Below, in pieces: positions 9,056 through 19,083 of a DNA stretch of 64,000 nucleotides. The notes beneath the pieces were generated by a model. It was not told the DNA's origin and searched no databases. It saw only the letters and a list, made by a program, of their open reading frames with translations. The stretch is taken from positions 3,040,754 to 3,104,753 of the forward strand of contig NZ_UOOB01000001.1 in assembly GCF_900564145.1 (NCBI RefSeq), in the 5' to 3' direction. Numbering within the stretch: the first letter of the stretch is position 1; the number at the start of each line of letters is the position of its first letter. The DNA comes from Comamonas sp. lk. Its GTDB lineage: Bacteria > Pseudomonadota > Gammaproteobacteria > Burkholderiales > Burkholderiaceae_C. The position numbers were made by a program, and so were the translations under genes.

Positions 9056-10258
9056 ATGAGCACTCTGAGCGAACCCGGCACACAAACTTCCAGCACAGCA
9101 CAGCTGCTGGCCACCTCGGCAGCAGCTTTCAAGCCCAAGAAGTCCGTGGCGCTGTCCGGCGTGACGGCAGGCAATACCGCGCTGTGCACCGTGGGCAAGA
9201 CCGGCAACGATCTGCACTATCGCGGCTATGACATTCTGGACATTGCCGAGGTCTGCGAGTTTGAGGAAACCGCCCATCTGCTGGTGCATGGCAAGCTGCC
9301 CACGCAAGCCGAACTCAAGGCCTACAAGTCAAAGCTCAAGGCCTTGCGCGGCCTGCCCGGCAGCGTGAAGACCGCGCTTGAGCAGCTACCGGCTGCCAGC
9401 CACCCCATGGATGTGATGCGCACCGGCGTCTCCGCCCTGGGTTGCGCCCTGCCCGAAAAAGACGACCACAACCTGCCGGGTGCACGCGATATCGCCGACC
9501 GCCTGATGGCTTCGCTGGGCAGCATGCTGCTGTACTGGTACCACTTCAGCAACTCGGGCCGCAGGATTGAGGTGGAAACCGACGACGACTCCATTGGCGG
9601 CCACTTTCTGCACCTGCTGCATGGCGCCAGGCCCTCCCAAAGCTGGGTGCGCGCCATGCACACATCGCTCAACCTCTATGCCGAGCACGAATTCAACGCA
9701 TCCACCTTCACCGCCCGCGTGGTGGCCGGCACGGGCAGCGATATGTATTCCGCCATCACCGGCGCCATTGGCGCGCTGCGCGGCCCCAAGCATGGCGGCG
9801 CCAACGAAGTGGCGTTTGAAATCCAGAAACGCTATGACAACCCCGCCGAGGCGGAGGCCGATATCCGCCGCCGCGTGCAGGCCAAGGAAGTGGTGATCGG
9901 TTTCGGCCACCCGGTCTACACCGTCAGCGACCCGCGCAACATGGTCATCAAGGGTGTGGCCAAGCAGCTGTCGGACGAGGCCGGCAGCACCAAGATGTAT
10001 GACATTGCCGCACGGCTGGAGTCGGTGATGTGGGAGGTGAAAAACATGTTCCCCAACCTCGACTGGTTCAGCGCTGTCAGCTATCACCTGCTGGGCGTGC
10101 CCACGGCCATGTTCACCCCGTTGTTCGTGATGGCGCGCACCAGCGGCTGGGCGGCGCACATCATCGAGCAGCGCCAGGACAACAAAATCATCCGGCCCAG
10201 CGCCCACTACACGGGGCCGGACGATCTGCAGTTCGTGCCCATCGCTGAGCGGCAATAA
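9056..10258 (+). CDS. prpC: 2-methylcitrate synthase
   Basis: 400 residues. It condenses propionyl-CoA with oxaloacetate to 2-methylcitrate, the first step of propionate oxidation, in the cytoplasm. The citrate-synthase fold is clear: [20 protein letters not shown] at the N-terminus, the catalytic-His region [17 protein letters not shown], and [18 protein letters not shown] with the second His and substrate-binding residues. The ATG at 9056 follows AAGGAG at 9042-9047; the frame is open upstream but without a comparable site. acnD and prpF follow in the same direction (121 bp to acnD), which is what separates PrpC from a housekeeping citrate synthase. Confidence 0.95.
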   Translation: MSTLSEPGTQTSSTAQLLATSAAAFKPKKSVALSGVTAGNTALCTVGKTGNDLHYRGYDILDIAEVCEFEETAHLLVHGKLPTQAELKAYKSKLKALRGLPGSVKTALEQLPAASHPMDVMRTGVSALGCALPEKDDHNLPGARDIADRLMASLGSMLLYWYHFSNSGRRIEVETDDDSIGGHFLHLLHGARPSQSWVRAMHTSLNLYAEHEFNASTFTARVVAGTGSDMYSAITGAIGALRGPKHGGANEVAFEIQKRYDNPAEAEADIRRRVQAKEVVIGFGHPVYTVSDPRNMVIKGVAKQLSDEAGSTKMYDIAARLESVMWEVKNMFPNLDWFSAVSYHLLGVPTAMFTPLFVMARTSGWAAHIIEQRQDNKIIRPSAHYTGPDDLQFVPIAERQ

Positions 10259-10379
10259 ATTGCGCGTCTGGAGAACATCGACGCATGCTGCGCCGCGCAA
10301 GTCTTTGATTTTTTTCGCCCCACCCTTTGAGCCGCAGCTGCACGCTCTGGCTCACTGAACAAAGCAAGCCGATAGAAAA

Positions 10380-13034
10380 ATGAGCACGCCCCAAAACCAA
10401 AACAATAGCCACAACCATAGGCACAGCATCTACCGCCAGCTCCTGCCCGGCACCGCGCTGCACTACTACAACGCCCGCGCCGCTGTCGATGACATTCGCC
10501 CCGGCGCCTGGGCCGCCCTGCCCTATACCAGCCGCGTGCATGCAGAAAATCTGGTGCGCCGCTGCGATCCGGCCATCTTGACCGAATGTCTGACGCAGAT
10601 CGTGGAGGGCAAGCGCGAGCGCGACTTTCCCTGGTTTCCGGCCCGCGTGGTCTGCCATGACATTCTGGGTCAGACGGCGCTGGTCGATCTGGCCGGGCTG
10701 CGCGATGCGATTGCCGAACAAGGCGGGGACCCTGCAGCCGTCAATCCCGTCGTGCCCGTGCAACTGATCGTGGACCACTCTCTGGCCGTGGAGTGCGGCG
10801 GCTACGACCCCCAGGCCTTCGTCAAGAACCGCGCCATTGAAGAGCGCCGTAACGAAGACCGCTTTCACTTCATAGACTGGTGCAAGCGCTCGTTCAAGAA
10901 CGTGGAAGTGATTGCCCCGGGCAACGGCATCATGCACCAGATCAATCTGGAGCGCATGAGCCCTGTGATCCATGCTATCAATGGTGAAGCATATCCCGAT
11001 ACCCTGGTGGGCACGGACAGCCACACGCCCCATGTCGATGCGCTGGGAGTGATCGCCGTAGGCGTTGGCGGGCTGGAGGCCGAAAACGTGATGCTGGGCC
11101 GCGCCTCCTGGATGCGCCTGCCTGAAATCATCGGCGTGCAACTGACGGGCAAGCGCCAGGCCGGCATCACCGCCACCGATATGGTGCTGGCCCTGACCGA
11201 GTTTCTGCGCCAGCAAAAAGTGGTGGGCGCCTATCTGGAATTCCATGGCGAAGGTGCGAAAAACCTGAGCATTGGCGACCGGGCCACCATCTCCAATATG
11301 GCGCCCGAGTACGGCGCCACGGCCGCCATGTTTGCCATTGACGAGCAGACCATAGACTATCTGCGCCTGACCGGCCGCGAGAGCGCCCAGGTGCAGCTGG
11401 TCGAAACCTATACCAAGCAGGCCGGGCTCTGGGCCGATGCGCTGGAAAACGCCGAGTACGCGCGCAGGTTGCACTTTGATCTTTCCAGCGTGGTGCGCAA
11501 TATGGCCGGGCCGTCGAACCCGCACGCCCGCGTGGCCACCAGTGAGCTGGCCGCCAAGGGCATTGCCGCAGCCTGGAGCGACACGCCCGGCCAGATGCCC
11601 GATGGCGCCGTCATCATTGCGGCTATCACCAGCTGCACCAACACCAGCAATCCGCGCAATGTGATTGCCGCAGGTCTTTTGGCACGCAATGCCCGCAACC
11701 TGGGCTTGAGCCGCAAGCCCTGGGTCAAGTCCTCGCTGGCTCCGGGTTCCAAGACCGTGCCCCTTTATCTGCAGCAAGCCGGCCTGATGGGCGATCTGGA
11801 GGCCCTGGGCTTTGGCGTGGTGGCCTTTGCCTGCACCACCTGCAACGGCATGAGCGGCGCTCTGGACCCGGCCATAGCGCAGGAAATCAAGGAGCGCGAG
11901 CTCTACACCACGGCCGTGCTCTCGGGCAATCGCAACTTTGACGGCCGCATCCACCCGCAGGCCAAGCAGGCCTTTCTGGCTTCGCCGCCGCTGGTCGTGG
12001 CCTATGCGATTGCGGGCACGATTCGCTTTGATATCGAAAACGATGTGCTGGGCCTGTACCAGGGCCGGGAGATTCGCCTCAAGGACATCTGGCCCAGCGA
12101 CGAGGAAATCGACACCGTGGCCAAGGCCGCCGTCCGGCCCGAGCAGTTTCGCGCCGTGTACGAGCCCATGTTTGCCATCCAGGCCGACCACGGCCCCAAG
12201 GCAGCAGCGCTGTATGACTGGCGCGCGCAATCGACCTATATCCGTCGCCCCCCTTACTGGGAAGGTGCTCTGGCCGGGGAGCGCCGGTTGCGCGGCATGC
12301 GCCCGCTGGCCATATTGCCGGACAACATCACCACCGACCACCTCTCGCCCTCCAACGCCATCGAGCTGGACTCTGCTGCCGGCGAATATCTGCAAAAAAT
12401 GGACCTGCCCGAGAAAGACTTCAACTCCTACGCCACCCACCGCGGCGACCACCTCACGGCCCAGCGCGCCACTTTTGCCAACCCCAAGCTGTTCAATGAA
12501 ATGGTGCTGGACGATGCCGGCAAGGTGCGCCAGGGATCGCTGGCCCGGGTCGAGCCCGAGGGCCGGGTCATGCGCATGTGGGAAGCGATAGAGACTTATA
12601 TGCAGCGCAAGCAGCCGTTGATCATCGTGGCCGGGGCCGACTACGGCCAGGGCAGCTCCCGCGACTGGGCGGCCAAGGGCGTGCGCCTGGCCGGGGTGGA
12701 GGCGATTGCGGCCGAAGGCTTTGAGCGCATCCACCGCACCAATCTGGTCGGCATGGGCGTGCTGCCACTGGAATTCCTGCCCGGCACCACGCGCCATACC
12801 CTCAGCCTGGACGGCACGGAAATTTTTGATGTAATCGGCCAACGCCTGCCGCGCGCCCAGCTCATGCTGAAGATTTGCCGACGCTGCGGAGAACGCATCG
12901 AAGTGCCCGTGACCTGCCGCCTGGATACGGCCGAAGAGCTATCGATTTACGAGGCCGGCGGCGTGCTGCAGCGCTTTGCCCAGGATTTCCTGGCCGAAAA
13001 TTGCAAGCCAAAACTGCTTGAAGCGCAGGTATGA
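10380..13034 (+). CDS. acnD: Fe/S-dependent 2-methylcitrate dehydratase AcnD
   Basis: 884 residues, an aconitase-superfamily protein of AcnD length. With PrpF it converts 2-methylcitrate toward 2-methylisocitrate, in place of the cofactor-free PrpD. The 4Fe-4S ligands are present: one Cys in ITSCTNTSNPRNV (about residue 420) and the pair in FACTTCNGMSGALDP (about 485-488). The C-terminal swivelling domain has AGADYGQGSSRDWAAKG. The first 13 residues are a His/Asn/Gln-rich tail. The stop overlaps the nearest upstream prpF-frame ATG by 4 bp. The adjacent prpF supports AcnD over AcnA. Confidence 0.95.
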   Translation: MSTPQNQNNSHNHRHSIYRQLLPGTALHYYNARAAVDDIRPGAWAALPYTSRVHAENLVRRCDPAILTECLTQIVEGKRERDFPWFPARVVCHDILGQTALVDLAGLRDAIAEQGGDPAAVNPVVPVQLIVDHSLAVECGGYDPQAFVKNRAIEERRNEDRFHFIDWCKRSFKNVEVIAPGNGIMHQINLERMSPVIHAINGEAYPDTLVGTDSHTPHVDALGVIAVGVGGLEAENVMLGRASWMRLPEIIGVQLTGKRQAGITATDMVLALTEFLRQQKVVGAYLEFHGEGAKNLSIGDRATISNMAPEYGATAAMFAIDEQTIDYLRLTGRESAQVQLVETYTKQAGLWADALENAEYARRLHFDLSSVVRNMAGPSNPHARVATSELAAKGIAAAWSDTPGQMPDGAVIIAAITSCTNTSNPRNVIAAGLLARNARNLGLSRKPWVKSSLAPGSKTVPLYLQQAGLMGDLEALGFGVVAFACTTCNGMSGALDPAIAQEIKERELYTTAVLSGNRNFDGRIHPQAKQAFLASPPLVVAYAIAGTIRFDIENDVLGLYQGREIRLKDIWPSDEEIDTVAKAAVRPEQFRAVYEPMFAIQADHGPKAAALYDWRAQSTYIRRPPYWEGALAGERRLRGMRPLAILPDNITTDHLSPSNAIELDSAAGEYLQKMDLPEKDFNSYATHRGDHLTAQRATFANPKLFNEMVLDDAGKVRQGSLARVEPEGRVMRMWEAIETYMQRKQPLIIVAGADYGQGSSRDWAAKGVRLAGVEAIAAEGFERIHRTNLVGMGVLPLEFLPGTTRHTLSLDGTEIFDVIGQRLPRAQLMLKICRRCGERIEVPVTCRLDTAEELSIYEAGGVLQRFAQDFLAENCKPKLLEAQV

Positions 13035-13069
13035 AAAGCGCAATCAGCTATCAAAACAAGAGAAAACCA

Positions 13070-14275
13070 ATGTCAGAGACACCGCGGTTTGCACCGCAGA
13101 TCAAGATTGCCGCCACCTATATGCGTGGCGGCACCAGCAAGGGCCTGTTCTTCAAACTGCTGGATTTGCCAACCACCGCCCAGCAAGCCGGTGCCGTGCG
13201 CGATGCGATTTTTCTGCGCGCCCTGGGCAGCCCCGATCCCTATGGCAAGCAGATTGACGGCATGGGCAATGCCTCCAGCAGCACCAGCAAGGGCGTGATC
13301 CTGAGCCAAAGCACGCGGCCCGGCCATGATGTGGACTATTTGTTCGGTCAGGTCGCCATCGATCAGCCCTTTGTGGATTGGAGCGGCAACTGCGGCAACC
13401 TCAGCGCCGCTGTGGGGCCTTGCGCCATTCATATGGGGCTGATTGCAGCCGACAGAATCCCCCACAACGGCATGGCGACCATTCGCATCTGGCAGGCCAA
13501 TATCGGCAAGACTATCGTTGCCCATGTGCCGATCAGCGACGGCCAGGTGCAGGAAACCGGCGACTTTGAACTCGACGGCGTGTCCTTTCCCGCTGCCGAG
13601 GTGGCTCTGGAGTTTCTGGACCCCGCCGACGAAGGTGAAGATGGGGGCAGCATGTTCCCCACGGGCAATCTGGTCGATCGCCTCGACGTTCCCGGCGTCG
13701 GCAGCTTTGCCGCCACCCTGATCAATGCCGGCATTCCCACCATCTTCCTGAACGCCAAAGAGCTGGGCTACACCGGTTGCGAGCTGCAGGACGCCATCAA
13801 CAACGACAGCGAAGCGCTGCAGCGCTTCGAGACCATTCGCGCCCACGGTGCCATCCGCATGGGTTTGATCCAGGAACTCAGCGAAGCCACCAAGCGCCAG
13901 CACACGCCCAAGATTGCCTTTGTCGCCCCGGCGCAAAGCTACACGGCATCCAGCGGCAAGGCCATCGACAGCCAGGACATAGACTTGGTTGTGCGCGCCC
14001 TGTCCATGGGCAAGCTGCACCACGCCATGATGGGCACGGCAGCGGTGGCCATAGGCACGGCCGCTGCCGTTGAGGGCAGCCTGGTCAATCTGGCTGCCGG
14101 TGGCGGCGAGCGCAGCTCGGTGCGCTTTGGCCACCCCTCGGGCACGCTGCGTGTGGGCGCCGAGGCCAGGCAGTTGGACGGTCAGTGGCAGGTCACCAAG
14201 GCCTTGATGAGCCGCAGCGCCCGGATTTTGATGGAAGGCTGGATTCGGGTCCCCGCCCAGGTGTTCCTGGGCTAA
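13070..14275 (+). CDS. prpF: AcnD-accessory isomerase PrpF
   Basis: 401 residues, a diaminopimelate-epimerase-fold protein. PrpF is required with AcnD and is thought to isomerise trans- to cis-2-methylaconitate. The family N-terminus IAATYMRGGTSKGLFF is clear, and so are DGMGNASSSTSKG and DWSGNCGNLSAAVGP, which holds the catalytic Cys. A start 13 codons earlier (13031, overlapping the acnD stop) is open. The extra residues are encoded by DNA resembling half of the local intergenic repeat (AAGCGC...AGCTATC), so I prefer the ATG at 13070, which precedes the conserved protein. It is the last gene of prpC-acnD-prpF. Confidence 0.94.
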   Translation: MSETPRFAPQIKIAATYMRGGTSKGLFFKLLDLPTTAQQAGAVRDAIFLRALGSPDPYGKQIDGMGNASSSTSKGVILSQSTRPGHDVDYLFGQVAIDQPFVDWSGNCGNLSAAVGPCAIHMGLIAADRIPHNGMATIRIWQANIGKTIVAHVPISDGQVQETGDFELDGVSFPAAEVALEFLDPADEGEDGGSMFPTGNLVDRLDVPGVGSFAATLINAGIPTIFLNAKELGYTGCELQDAINNDSEALQRFETIRAHGAIRMGLIQELSEATKRQHTPKIAFVAPAQSYTASSGKAIDSQDIDLVVRALSMGKLHHAMMGTAAVAIGTAAAVEGSLVNLAAGGGERSSVRFGHPSGTLRVGAEARQLDGQWQVTKALMSRSARILMEGWIRVPAQVFLG

Positions 14276-14290
14276 ATAATCGTCAAGTCA

Positions 14291-14333
14291 GGCTCTAGCG
14301 CTTTATTTAAAAGCGCATGCGGCTATGAAATTG
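14291..14333. repeat. Dispersed intergenic palindrome (AGCGCTT family)
   Basis: The sequence after prpF contains GCGCTTT at 14298-14304, five bases, then AAAGCGC at 14310-14316, flanked by CTCTA and GGCTATG. The same AGCGCTT/AAGCGC core with a nearby AGCTAT or GGCTAT recurs at 25221-25262 and 45320-45356, and in part at 13031-13066. It behaves like a REP-type element or hairpin. Confidence 0.6.
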
Positions 14334-14389
14334 ATATAGATATCGAGACAAAAGACTTGGAGCCCACCTCTTGAGTGACGTCATCAAGC

Positions 14390-14426
14390 AAACAAACCGC
14401 CACGCGGGCAGCGTGGCGGTTTGTTT
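14390..14426. terminator. Bidirectional terminator between prpF and the MFS gene
   Basis: A perfect 16-bp stem, AAACAAACCGCCACGC at 14390-14405 and its complement at 14411-14426, closes a 5-base loop. It is flanked by A/T-rich ends on both strands and sits between two convergent genes. This is the strongest hairpin in this part of the window. Confidence 0.85.
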
Positions 14427-14461
14427 CATGGGTTGGGCTATATGCCTTGTGCCCGGGCGAC

Positions 14462-15766
14462 TCAGGCCATGCCGGCGCTGGGTAGAGGCATGGCGTCGGG
14501 CGCAACCCGTGGTGGACGCTTGACGGTTTGCGTGGGGTTGATGAACAGCGCCATGACCGCACCCAGGCCCAGCAGGCCGGCCGAGATCATGAAGGGCAAG
14601 GAGTAGCTGCCGGTGGTCTGAATCAGATAGCCAAAGACCACGGGCGAGATCATTCCCGCCACACCAAAGCCGGTGTTCATCATGCCGGATGCCGTACCTG
14701 CGTAATCACCGGCGATATCGATGGGCAGACTCCACAGAACCGCATTGGTCAGTTCCAGACAGAAGAACGAGGCCGACAGCAGCAGCACGGCGGTCATCGC
14801 GTTTTCCGCCGAGATCATGGGCACCATGAAAACCAGGGCGCCGACCATGCCCACCACCAGCACCGAGACCCGTGCAAAGCGCAGATTGCCGGTGCGCTTG
14901 AGCAGCTTGTCCGAGACGATGCCGCCCAGCGTGTCGCCCACCACCCCTGCCAGCAGCGGTAGCGCCGTGTACAAAGCCATTTCCTTGAGATTGAAACCGC
15001 GCGCATCTTTCAGATAGGAAGGCAGCCAGGTGAGGAAGACCCACAAGGTCCAGCCGTAGCAAAAGTCCACCAGCGTGACTTTCCACATGCCGCCAATCAG
15101 GCGCTTCCAGGGCGTGGGGCCTTTGTCTTCCTTGGGTTTGTCCGTGCGGCCTTCGTTGATCTCGGCCAGCTCCTGCGGCGTCACACGGGGATGCTGCTGA
15201 GGCGTGTCGCGAAAGGTCAGCCAGTACAGCACCGTCCAGCCAAGGCTGACCACGCCCAGCACGATGAAGGATTCCCGCCATCCGGCCAGCGCGATGATGA
15301 CAATCACCAGCGGCGGCGTCACAGCACCACCCAGGCGCGAAAACGAGTGCGTAATCCCCTGGGCAAAGCCGCGTTGGGTCAGCGGAATCCAGTAGGTAAA
15401 GGCGCGGGTGGCAGTGGGAAACGCGCCGCCTTCGCCCAGGCCCAGCGCCAGTCGCAGCACCAGCAAGGAAACCAGCGAGCCGACAAAGCCCGTCAGCAAG
15501 GTGGCCGTGCCCCAGATCAGCGACAGCACCACCAGAACCTTGTGCGGTCCAAACCGGTCGGCCAGCCACCCGCCCACGATCTGCATGGCGGCATAGGGGT
15601 AGGCAAAAGCCGAGAACACCAGGCCGAGCTGCAGCGTGCTCAAGCCCATTTCCTCCTTGATCATGGGCGCTGCGACCGACATATTGACTCTGTCGATATA
15701 GGCGATGAAGTACATCAGGCACATCACACCTAGGATCATGTGATGGGTTTTGACTCTACGTTGCAT
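14462..15766 (-). CDS. sauU: MFS anion/organosulfonate-type permease (SauU-like)
   Basis: 434 residues and 12 predicted helices, of the MFS anion:cation symporter type (hexuronate/phthalate permeases). The signature between helices 2 and 3 is GGWLADRFGPHKVL. Helix 1 contains YFIAYIDRVNMSVAAP, typical of this group. The start at 15766 follows AAAGGAGACAAAC; an ATG 10 codons earlier lacks a site. It lies 220 bp downstream of the AMP-ligase gene in the same direction. The order regulator-dehydrogenase-ligase-MFS matches sauRSTU of Cupriavidus, so sulfoacetate is a reasonable substrate. That is by synteny; a related carboxylate or sulfonate is possible. Confidence 0.7.
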   Translation of the reverse strand: MQRRVKTHHMILGVMCLMYFIAYIDRVNMSVAAPMIKEEMGLSTLQLGLVFSAFAYPYAAMQIVGGWLADRFGPHKVLVVLSLIWGTATLLTGFVGSLVSLLVLRLALGLGEGGAFPTATRAFTYWIPLTQRGFAQGITHSFSRLGGAVTPPLVIVIIALAGWRESFIVLGVVSLGWTVLYWLTFRDTPQQHPRVTPQELAEINEGRTDKPKEDKGPTPWKRLIGGMWKVTLVDFCYGWTLWVFLTWLPSYLKDARGFNLKEMALYTALPLLAGVVGDTLGGIVSDKLLKRTGNLRFARVSVLVVGMVGALVFMVPMISAENAMTAVLLLSASFFCLELTNAVLWSLPIDIAGDYAGTASGMMNTGFGVAGMISPVVFGYLIQTTGSYSLPFMISAGLLGLGAVMALFINPTQTVKRPPRVAPDAMPLPSAGMA

Positions 15767-15986
15767 GTTTGTCTCCTTTGGCATCGGTCCGGGCAAAAAT
15801 CGCCCGGCCAGCCTTTGTTCACTTCACGGTAGATGGCGGCAGCCGCTTTGGTGCGCTGTCCGCACGCGAACACAAGCAATATGTCGCAGCTCTTGCGGGA
15901 GCTGCAATCCAGAGAACACAACGACTTTCCATAAAGAAAGGGGTTGAAACACCAGCCCTGCCAAGTGGCAAGGCTTGCACCGTCGA

Positions 15987-17555
15987 TCAGGCAGCTGGCT
16001 CAAGCAGCCGCAGGCGCTGCAGCTTGCCGGAGGGGCCGCGCGGCAGCTCGTTCATCAGCACAAAGCGGCTGGGGCATTTGTAGTTGCCAAGCTCGGCCAG
16101 GCAGTGGCGCCGCATCTCGGCCGCATCGAACTCTGCGCCATCGCGCATCACCAGATAGACGGCGATTTCCTGGCCGTATTCGGGATGCGGCACCCCCACG
16201 GCTGCGGCTTCCAGCACCTTGGGGTGTTTGAGAACGGCCTCATCGATCTCGCGCGGAGCAATGTTTTCACCGCCTTTGATGATCAGTTCCTTCGATCGGC
16301 CGGTGACGTAGAAGAAGCCGTCGGCATCCTGATAGCCGACATCGCCGGTGCGCAGCCAGCCGTCGGGCGTGAAAGACTCCTGCGTGCGCACAGGGTCTTT
16401 GTAATAGCCCAGCATCACATTCGGCCCCTGCAAAACGATCTCGCCACGCTCGCCGGCCGCCAGAAACTGCCCATCCGCACCCATGATGGCGGCCAGCGTT
16501 CCTGTGGGGCGGCCCACGCTGCCAACGCGTCTGGCGCTGGCTTGCAGGGGATTGCTGAAAGCCGGGGCTGCGGTTTCGGTCAGGCCCATGGTTTCTATGA
16601 TGCCCAGACCAAAACGGGCCTCGAATGCGCGGTGATGCTCGGGCGCCAGCGCTGCCGAGGCAGAGCGGCAGAACTTCAGCTGCGTGAGGTCATGGCCTTG
16701 AGCGCCTGCTTCATCGTTGAGCAAGTAGGCAATGATGGTTGGCACCACATTGATCCAGGTGCAGCGCCATTGGCAGACATCGGCCCAGAAGGTTCGGGCC
16801 GAAAACCGGGGCGACATGACCAGCGATCCGCCATGAAACAGCGGCGTGATCAGTGCCACCACCAGGGCGTTGATGTGATAGAGCGGTAGCGACACCATGA
16901 CCCGATCCTGCACACCGAGCTGGTGGGCCTCGGAAGTGCTGCTTGCATTCGCCAGCAGATTGGCATGACTGAGCAACACGCCCTTGGGCACGCCGGTGGT
17001 GCCCGAGGTGTACATGATGAGCGCGGGCTCATCGGCCTGTATCTGCTGCCCGCTCAGCGCACCTGAAGATGCACTCGGTGCAGACGGCAACGCTGACACA
17101 GCAGCCACAGCCGGCACGACGGGCACTTGCATGGACTCCGGCTCGCAAACCACCACCGCCACTTCGCGCTCCACCTGCCTGAGCGCCTGGGCCAAGCTTG
17201 GTAAATACTCTTTGCAGGTGAACACCAGCCGGGTGTCGGAGTGCGAGAGCACGTAAACCAGTTGCGAGGACTGGCTGAGCAGATTGATGGGGTTGACCTG
17301 CAGCCCGCTGGCCATGATGGCCAGCAGCAAGATCGCCGGCAGCGGGCCGTTGGGCATGTAGACCGACACCTTGTCGCCAGGCTGCAGCCCGCTGGCTTCG
17401 AGGTTTTTGCGCAGCCTGTCGGTCTCCTCCTTCAGTTGCTGGAAGGAAAGCGCGGCCCCGCTTTGCGCATCCAGCATAAAGGGCTCGGATCCTCGTTCGG
17501 CGGCGCGGGCCTCGATCAGCTCGGCCATGCTGCACAGTTGCTTGATGATGGTCAT
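15987..17555 (-). CDS. sauT: AMP-forming acyl-CoA ligase, candidate sulfoacetate-CoA ligase
   Basis: 522 residues, an adenylate-forming enzyme. The P-loop-like motif is IMYTSGTTGVPKGVLLSH (about residues 176-193), a later core motif is TMGLTETAAP, the hinge is WLRTGDVGYQDADGFFYVTG, and the C-terminal Lys motif is RGPSGKLQRLRLLE. The product would be an acyl-CoA made with ATP. Its ATG overlaps the stop of the upstream aldehyde dehydrogenase by 4 bp (ATGA), so the two are translationally coupled. An enzyme making an acyl-CoA next to one reducing it to the aldehyde fits SauT/SauS of sulfoacetate degradation. Substrate specificity is inferred from context only. Confidence 0.68.
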   Translation of the reverse strand: MTIIKQLCSMAELIEARAAERGSEPFMLDAQSGAALSFQQLKEETDRLRKNLEASGLQPGDKVSVYMPNGPLPAILLLAIMASGLQVNPINLLSQSSQLVYVLSHSDTRLVFTCKEYLPSLAQALRQVEREVAVVVCEPESMQVPVVPAVAAVSALPSAPSASSGALSGQQIQADEPALIMYTSGTTGVPKGVLLSHANLLANASSTSEAHQLGVQDRVMVSLPLYHINALVVALITPLFHGGSLVMSPRFSARTFWADVCQWRCTWINVVPTIIAYLLNDEAGAQGHDLTQLKFCRSASAALAPEHHRAFEARFGLGIIETMGLTETAAPAFSNPLQASARRVGSVGRPTGTLAAIMGADGQFLAAGERGEIVLQGPNVMLGYYKDPVRTQESFTPDGWLRTGDVGYQDADGFFYVTGRSKELIIKGGENIAPREIDEAVLKHPKVLEAAAVGVPHPEYGQEIAVYLVMRDGAEFDAAEMRRHCLAELGNYKCPSRFVLMNELPRGPSGKLQRLRLLEPAA

Positions 17556-18991
17556 ACGCCATACCTCCGGAAGTAATCGCCCAGCATGTCTTCCACGGTT
17601 GGCTTGTTTTCGGCAATGGTGCGCGCCACCCGCGTCACGTTCATGTAGTGGCGGTAGTTGAGGTTGTCCGAGAAATTGTTACCGCCCCAGGTGCCGCAGC
17701 CCATGGACAGCGAGAACGGCAGGCCGTTGTTGAAGTTGCCGCCGGTAGCAAAGCAGTGCGCCTGGTTCAGAATGACCCGCGCCACCGGCAGGCTGTGCGC
17801 GAGATACAGCGCCTGTTCGTCATCATCGGAGTGCAGGCTGACCGAGTGCCCTGCCCCCATATAGCCGTAGATCTTGCGCACGGTGCTGCAGGCATCGTTG
17901 AAGGACTGGGCGCTGTAGACGCTCAGCACGGGCGAGAGCTTTTCGCCCGAAAACGGATGCTCGCTGCCCACACCGCTTTCCTCCACCATCAACACCGTGG
18001 GCGCATCCAGCGCAATGCGGCCGCGCCAGTCGATCTGGGCCAGTTCGGCAATCACTTGGGCCGACTTGCCGGTAACTACATCGCTGAGCTTGCCGTTGGG
18101 CCACATCAGTTGCTGCAGACGCGCCTTCTCCTGGCCGGTCAACAGCAGGGCGCCGCAATCGCTCATGGCCTTGAGCATGTCGCTGCGGATGTCGTCCAGC
18201 AACACCATGCTGTTCTCGGATGAGCAGCTGGTCGCGTTGTCGAAGGTCTTGGACGCAATGATCAGAGCGGCCGCTTGCTGCGGATCTGCCGAGCTGTCCA
18301 CGATGGACGCCACATTGCCTGCTCCCACGCCAAACGCCGGTGTGCCGCTGGTGTATGCCATGCGCACATTGGCCTGCGAGCCGGTGGCGATCACCAGATC
18401 GGCCTGCTGCATGAGCTCTGCCGTGAGCGCCTTGCTGATGGGGCTGGGCAGGGTTTGCACCAGATCCACGGGCAGACGACATTTGCGCAGCTCGGCCTGG
18501 ATGAAGTCCACCAGCATCTTGCTCACCCCCAGCCCCTTGGGCGAAGGCGCAACAATCACCGCATTCCCGCACTTGAGCGCGTTGATGATGTTGTTGGCCG
18601 GTGTTGCGCCCGGGTTGGTGGACGGCGTGATGGCAGCCACCACGCCGACGGGACGGGCGATGGCGGTAATGCCTTTGAGCTTGTCTTCCTCGATCACGCC
18701 ATGCGTGCGCACGCCTTTGAGGTCGCGTAGCAAGCCAAGCGTCTTGCGATGATTCTTGGTGATCTTGTCGTCCACCTTGCCCAGGCTGGTTTCCTGGACG
18801 GCAAGTTCTGCCAGCCGCTGATTGCGCCCTGGCTCCATGATCGCCCAGCCCACGGCCGAGACGGCATCGTCCAGCCCTTGCTGGCCCAGTTGTATGAAGC
18901 TGGCTTGCGCTGCCCGCGCATGTTTGACGAGATCTGAGACTACCTGCTGCGTGGCTTGCAGCGGATCTCTTTGGGCCTCCTGCACTTGCAT
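17552..18991 (-). CDS. sauS: CoA-acylating aldehyde dehydrogenase, candidate sulfoacetaldehyde dehydrogenase
   Basis: 479 residues, of the CoA-dependent branch (AdhE/EutE-like) of the aldehyde dehydrogenases. The catalytic Cys is in FDNATSCSSENSMVL (about residue 251). The cofactor-binding part includes GVVAAITPSTNPGATPANNI, and the region near the C-terminus has the GGNFNNGLPFSLSMGCGTWG loop. The ATG at 18991 follows AAGGAG by 6 bp. Coupled to the ligase downstream, it would reduce the acyl-CoA to an aldehyde, as SauS does with sulfoacetyl-CoA. No sulfoacetaldehyde acetyltransferase (xsc) or pta is in the window, so the next step would have to be encoded elsewhere. A different C2-C4 acyl substrate cannot be excluded. 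Confidence 0.72.
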   Translation of the reverse strand: MQVQEAQRDPLQATQQVVSDLVKHARAAQASFIQLGQQGLDDAVSAVGWAIMEPGRNQRLAELAVQETSLGKVDDKITKNHRKTLGLLRDLKGVRTHGVIEEDKLKGITAIARPVGVVAAITPSTNPGATPANNIINALKCGNAVIVAPSPKGLGVSKMLVDFIQAELRKCRLPVDLVQTLPSPISKALTAELMQQADLVIATGSQANVRMAYTSGTPAFGVGAGNVASIVDSSADPQQAAALIIASKTFDNATSCSSENSMVLLDDIRSDMLKAMSDCGALLLTGQEKARLQQLMWPNGKLSDVVTGKSAQVIAELAQIDWRGRIALDAPTVLMVEESGVGSEHPFSGEKLSPVLSVYSAQSFNDACSTVRKIYGYMGAGHSVSLHSDDDEQALYLAHSLPVARVILNQAHCFATGGNFNNGLPFSLSMGCGTWGGNNFSDNLNYRHYMNVTRVARTIAENKPTVEDMLGDYFRRYGV

Positions 18992-19083
18992 TGCTTGCTC
19001 CTTGAATATCGTTGTCTGGCGGGTAGAAGATCAAGCCCTGGGGCCTGTCTGAATCGCAGACTAGGCGTTTGGCAAATTCGCGC

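Noticed and set aside
10188..12842. 884-codon minus-strand open frame opposite acnD
   Set aside because: The + strand encodes a complete aconitase-family protein with all cluster ligands. The antisense frame has His/Gly/Ala-rich nonsense composition typical of GC-rich shadows.
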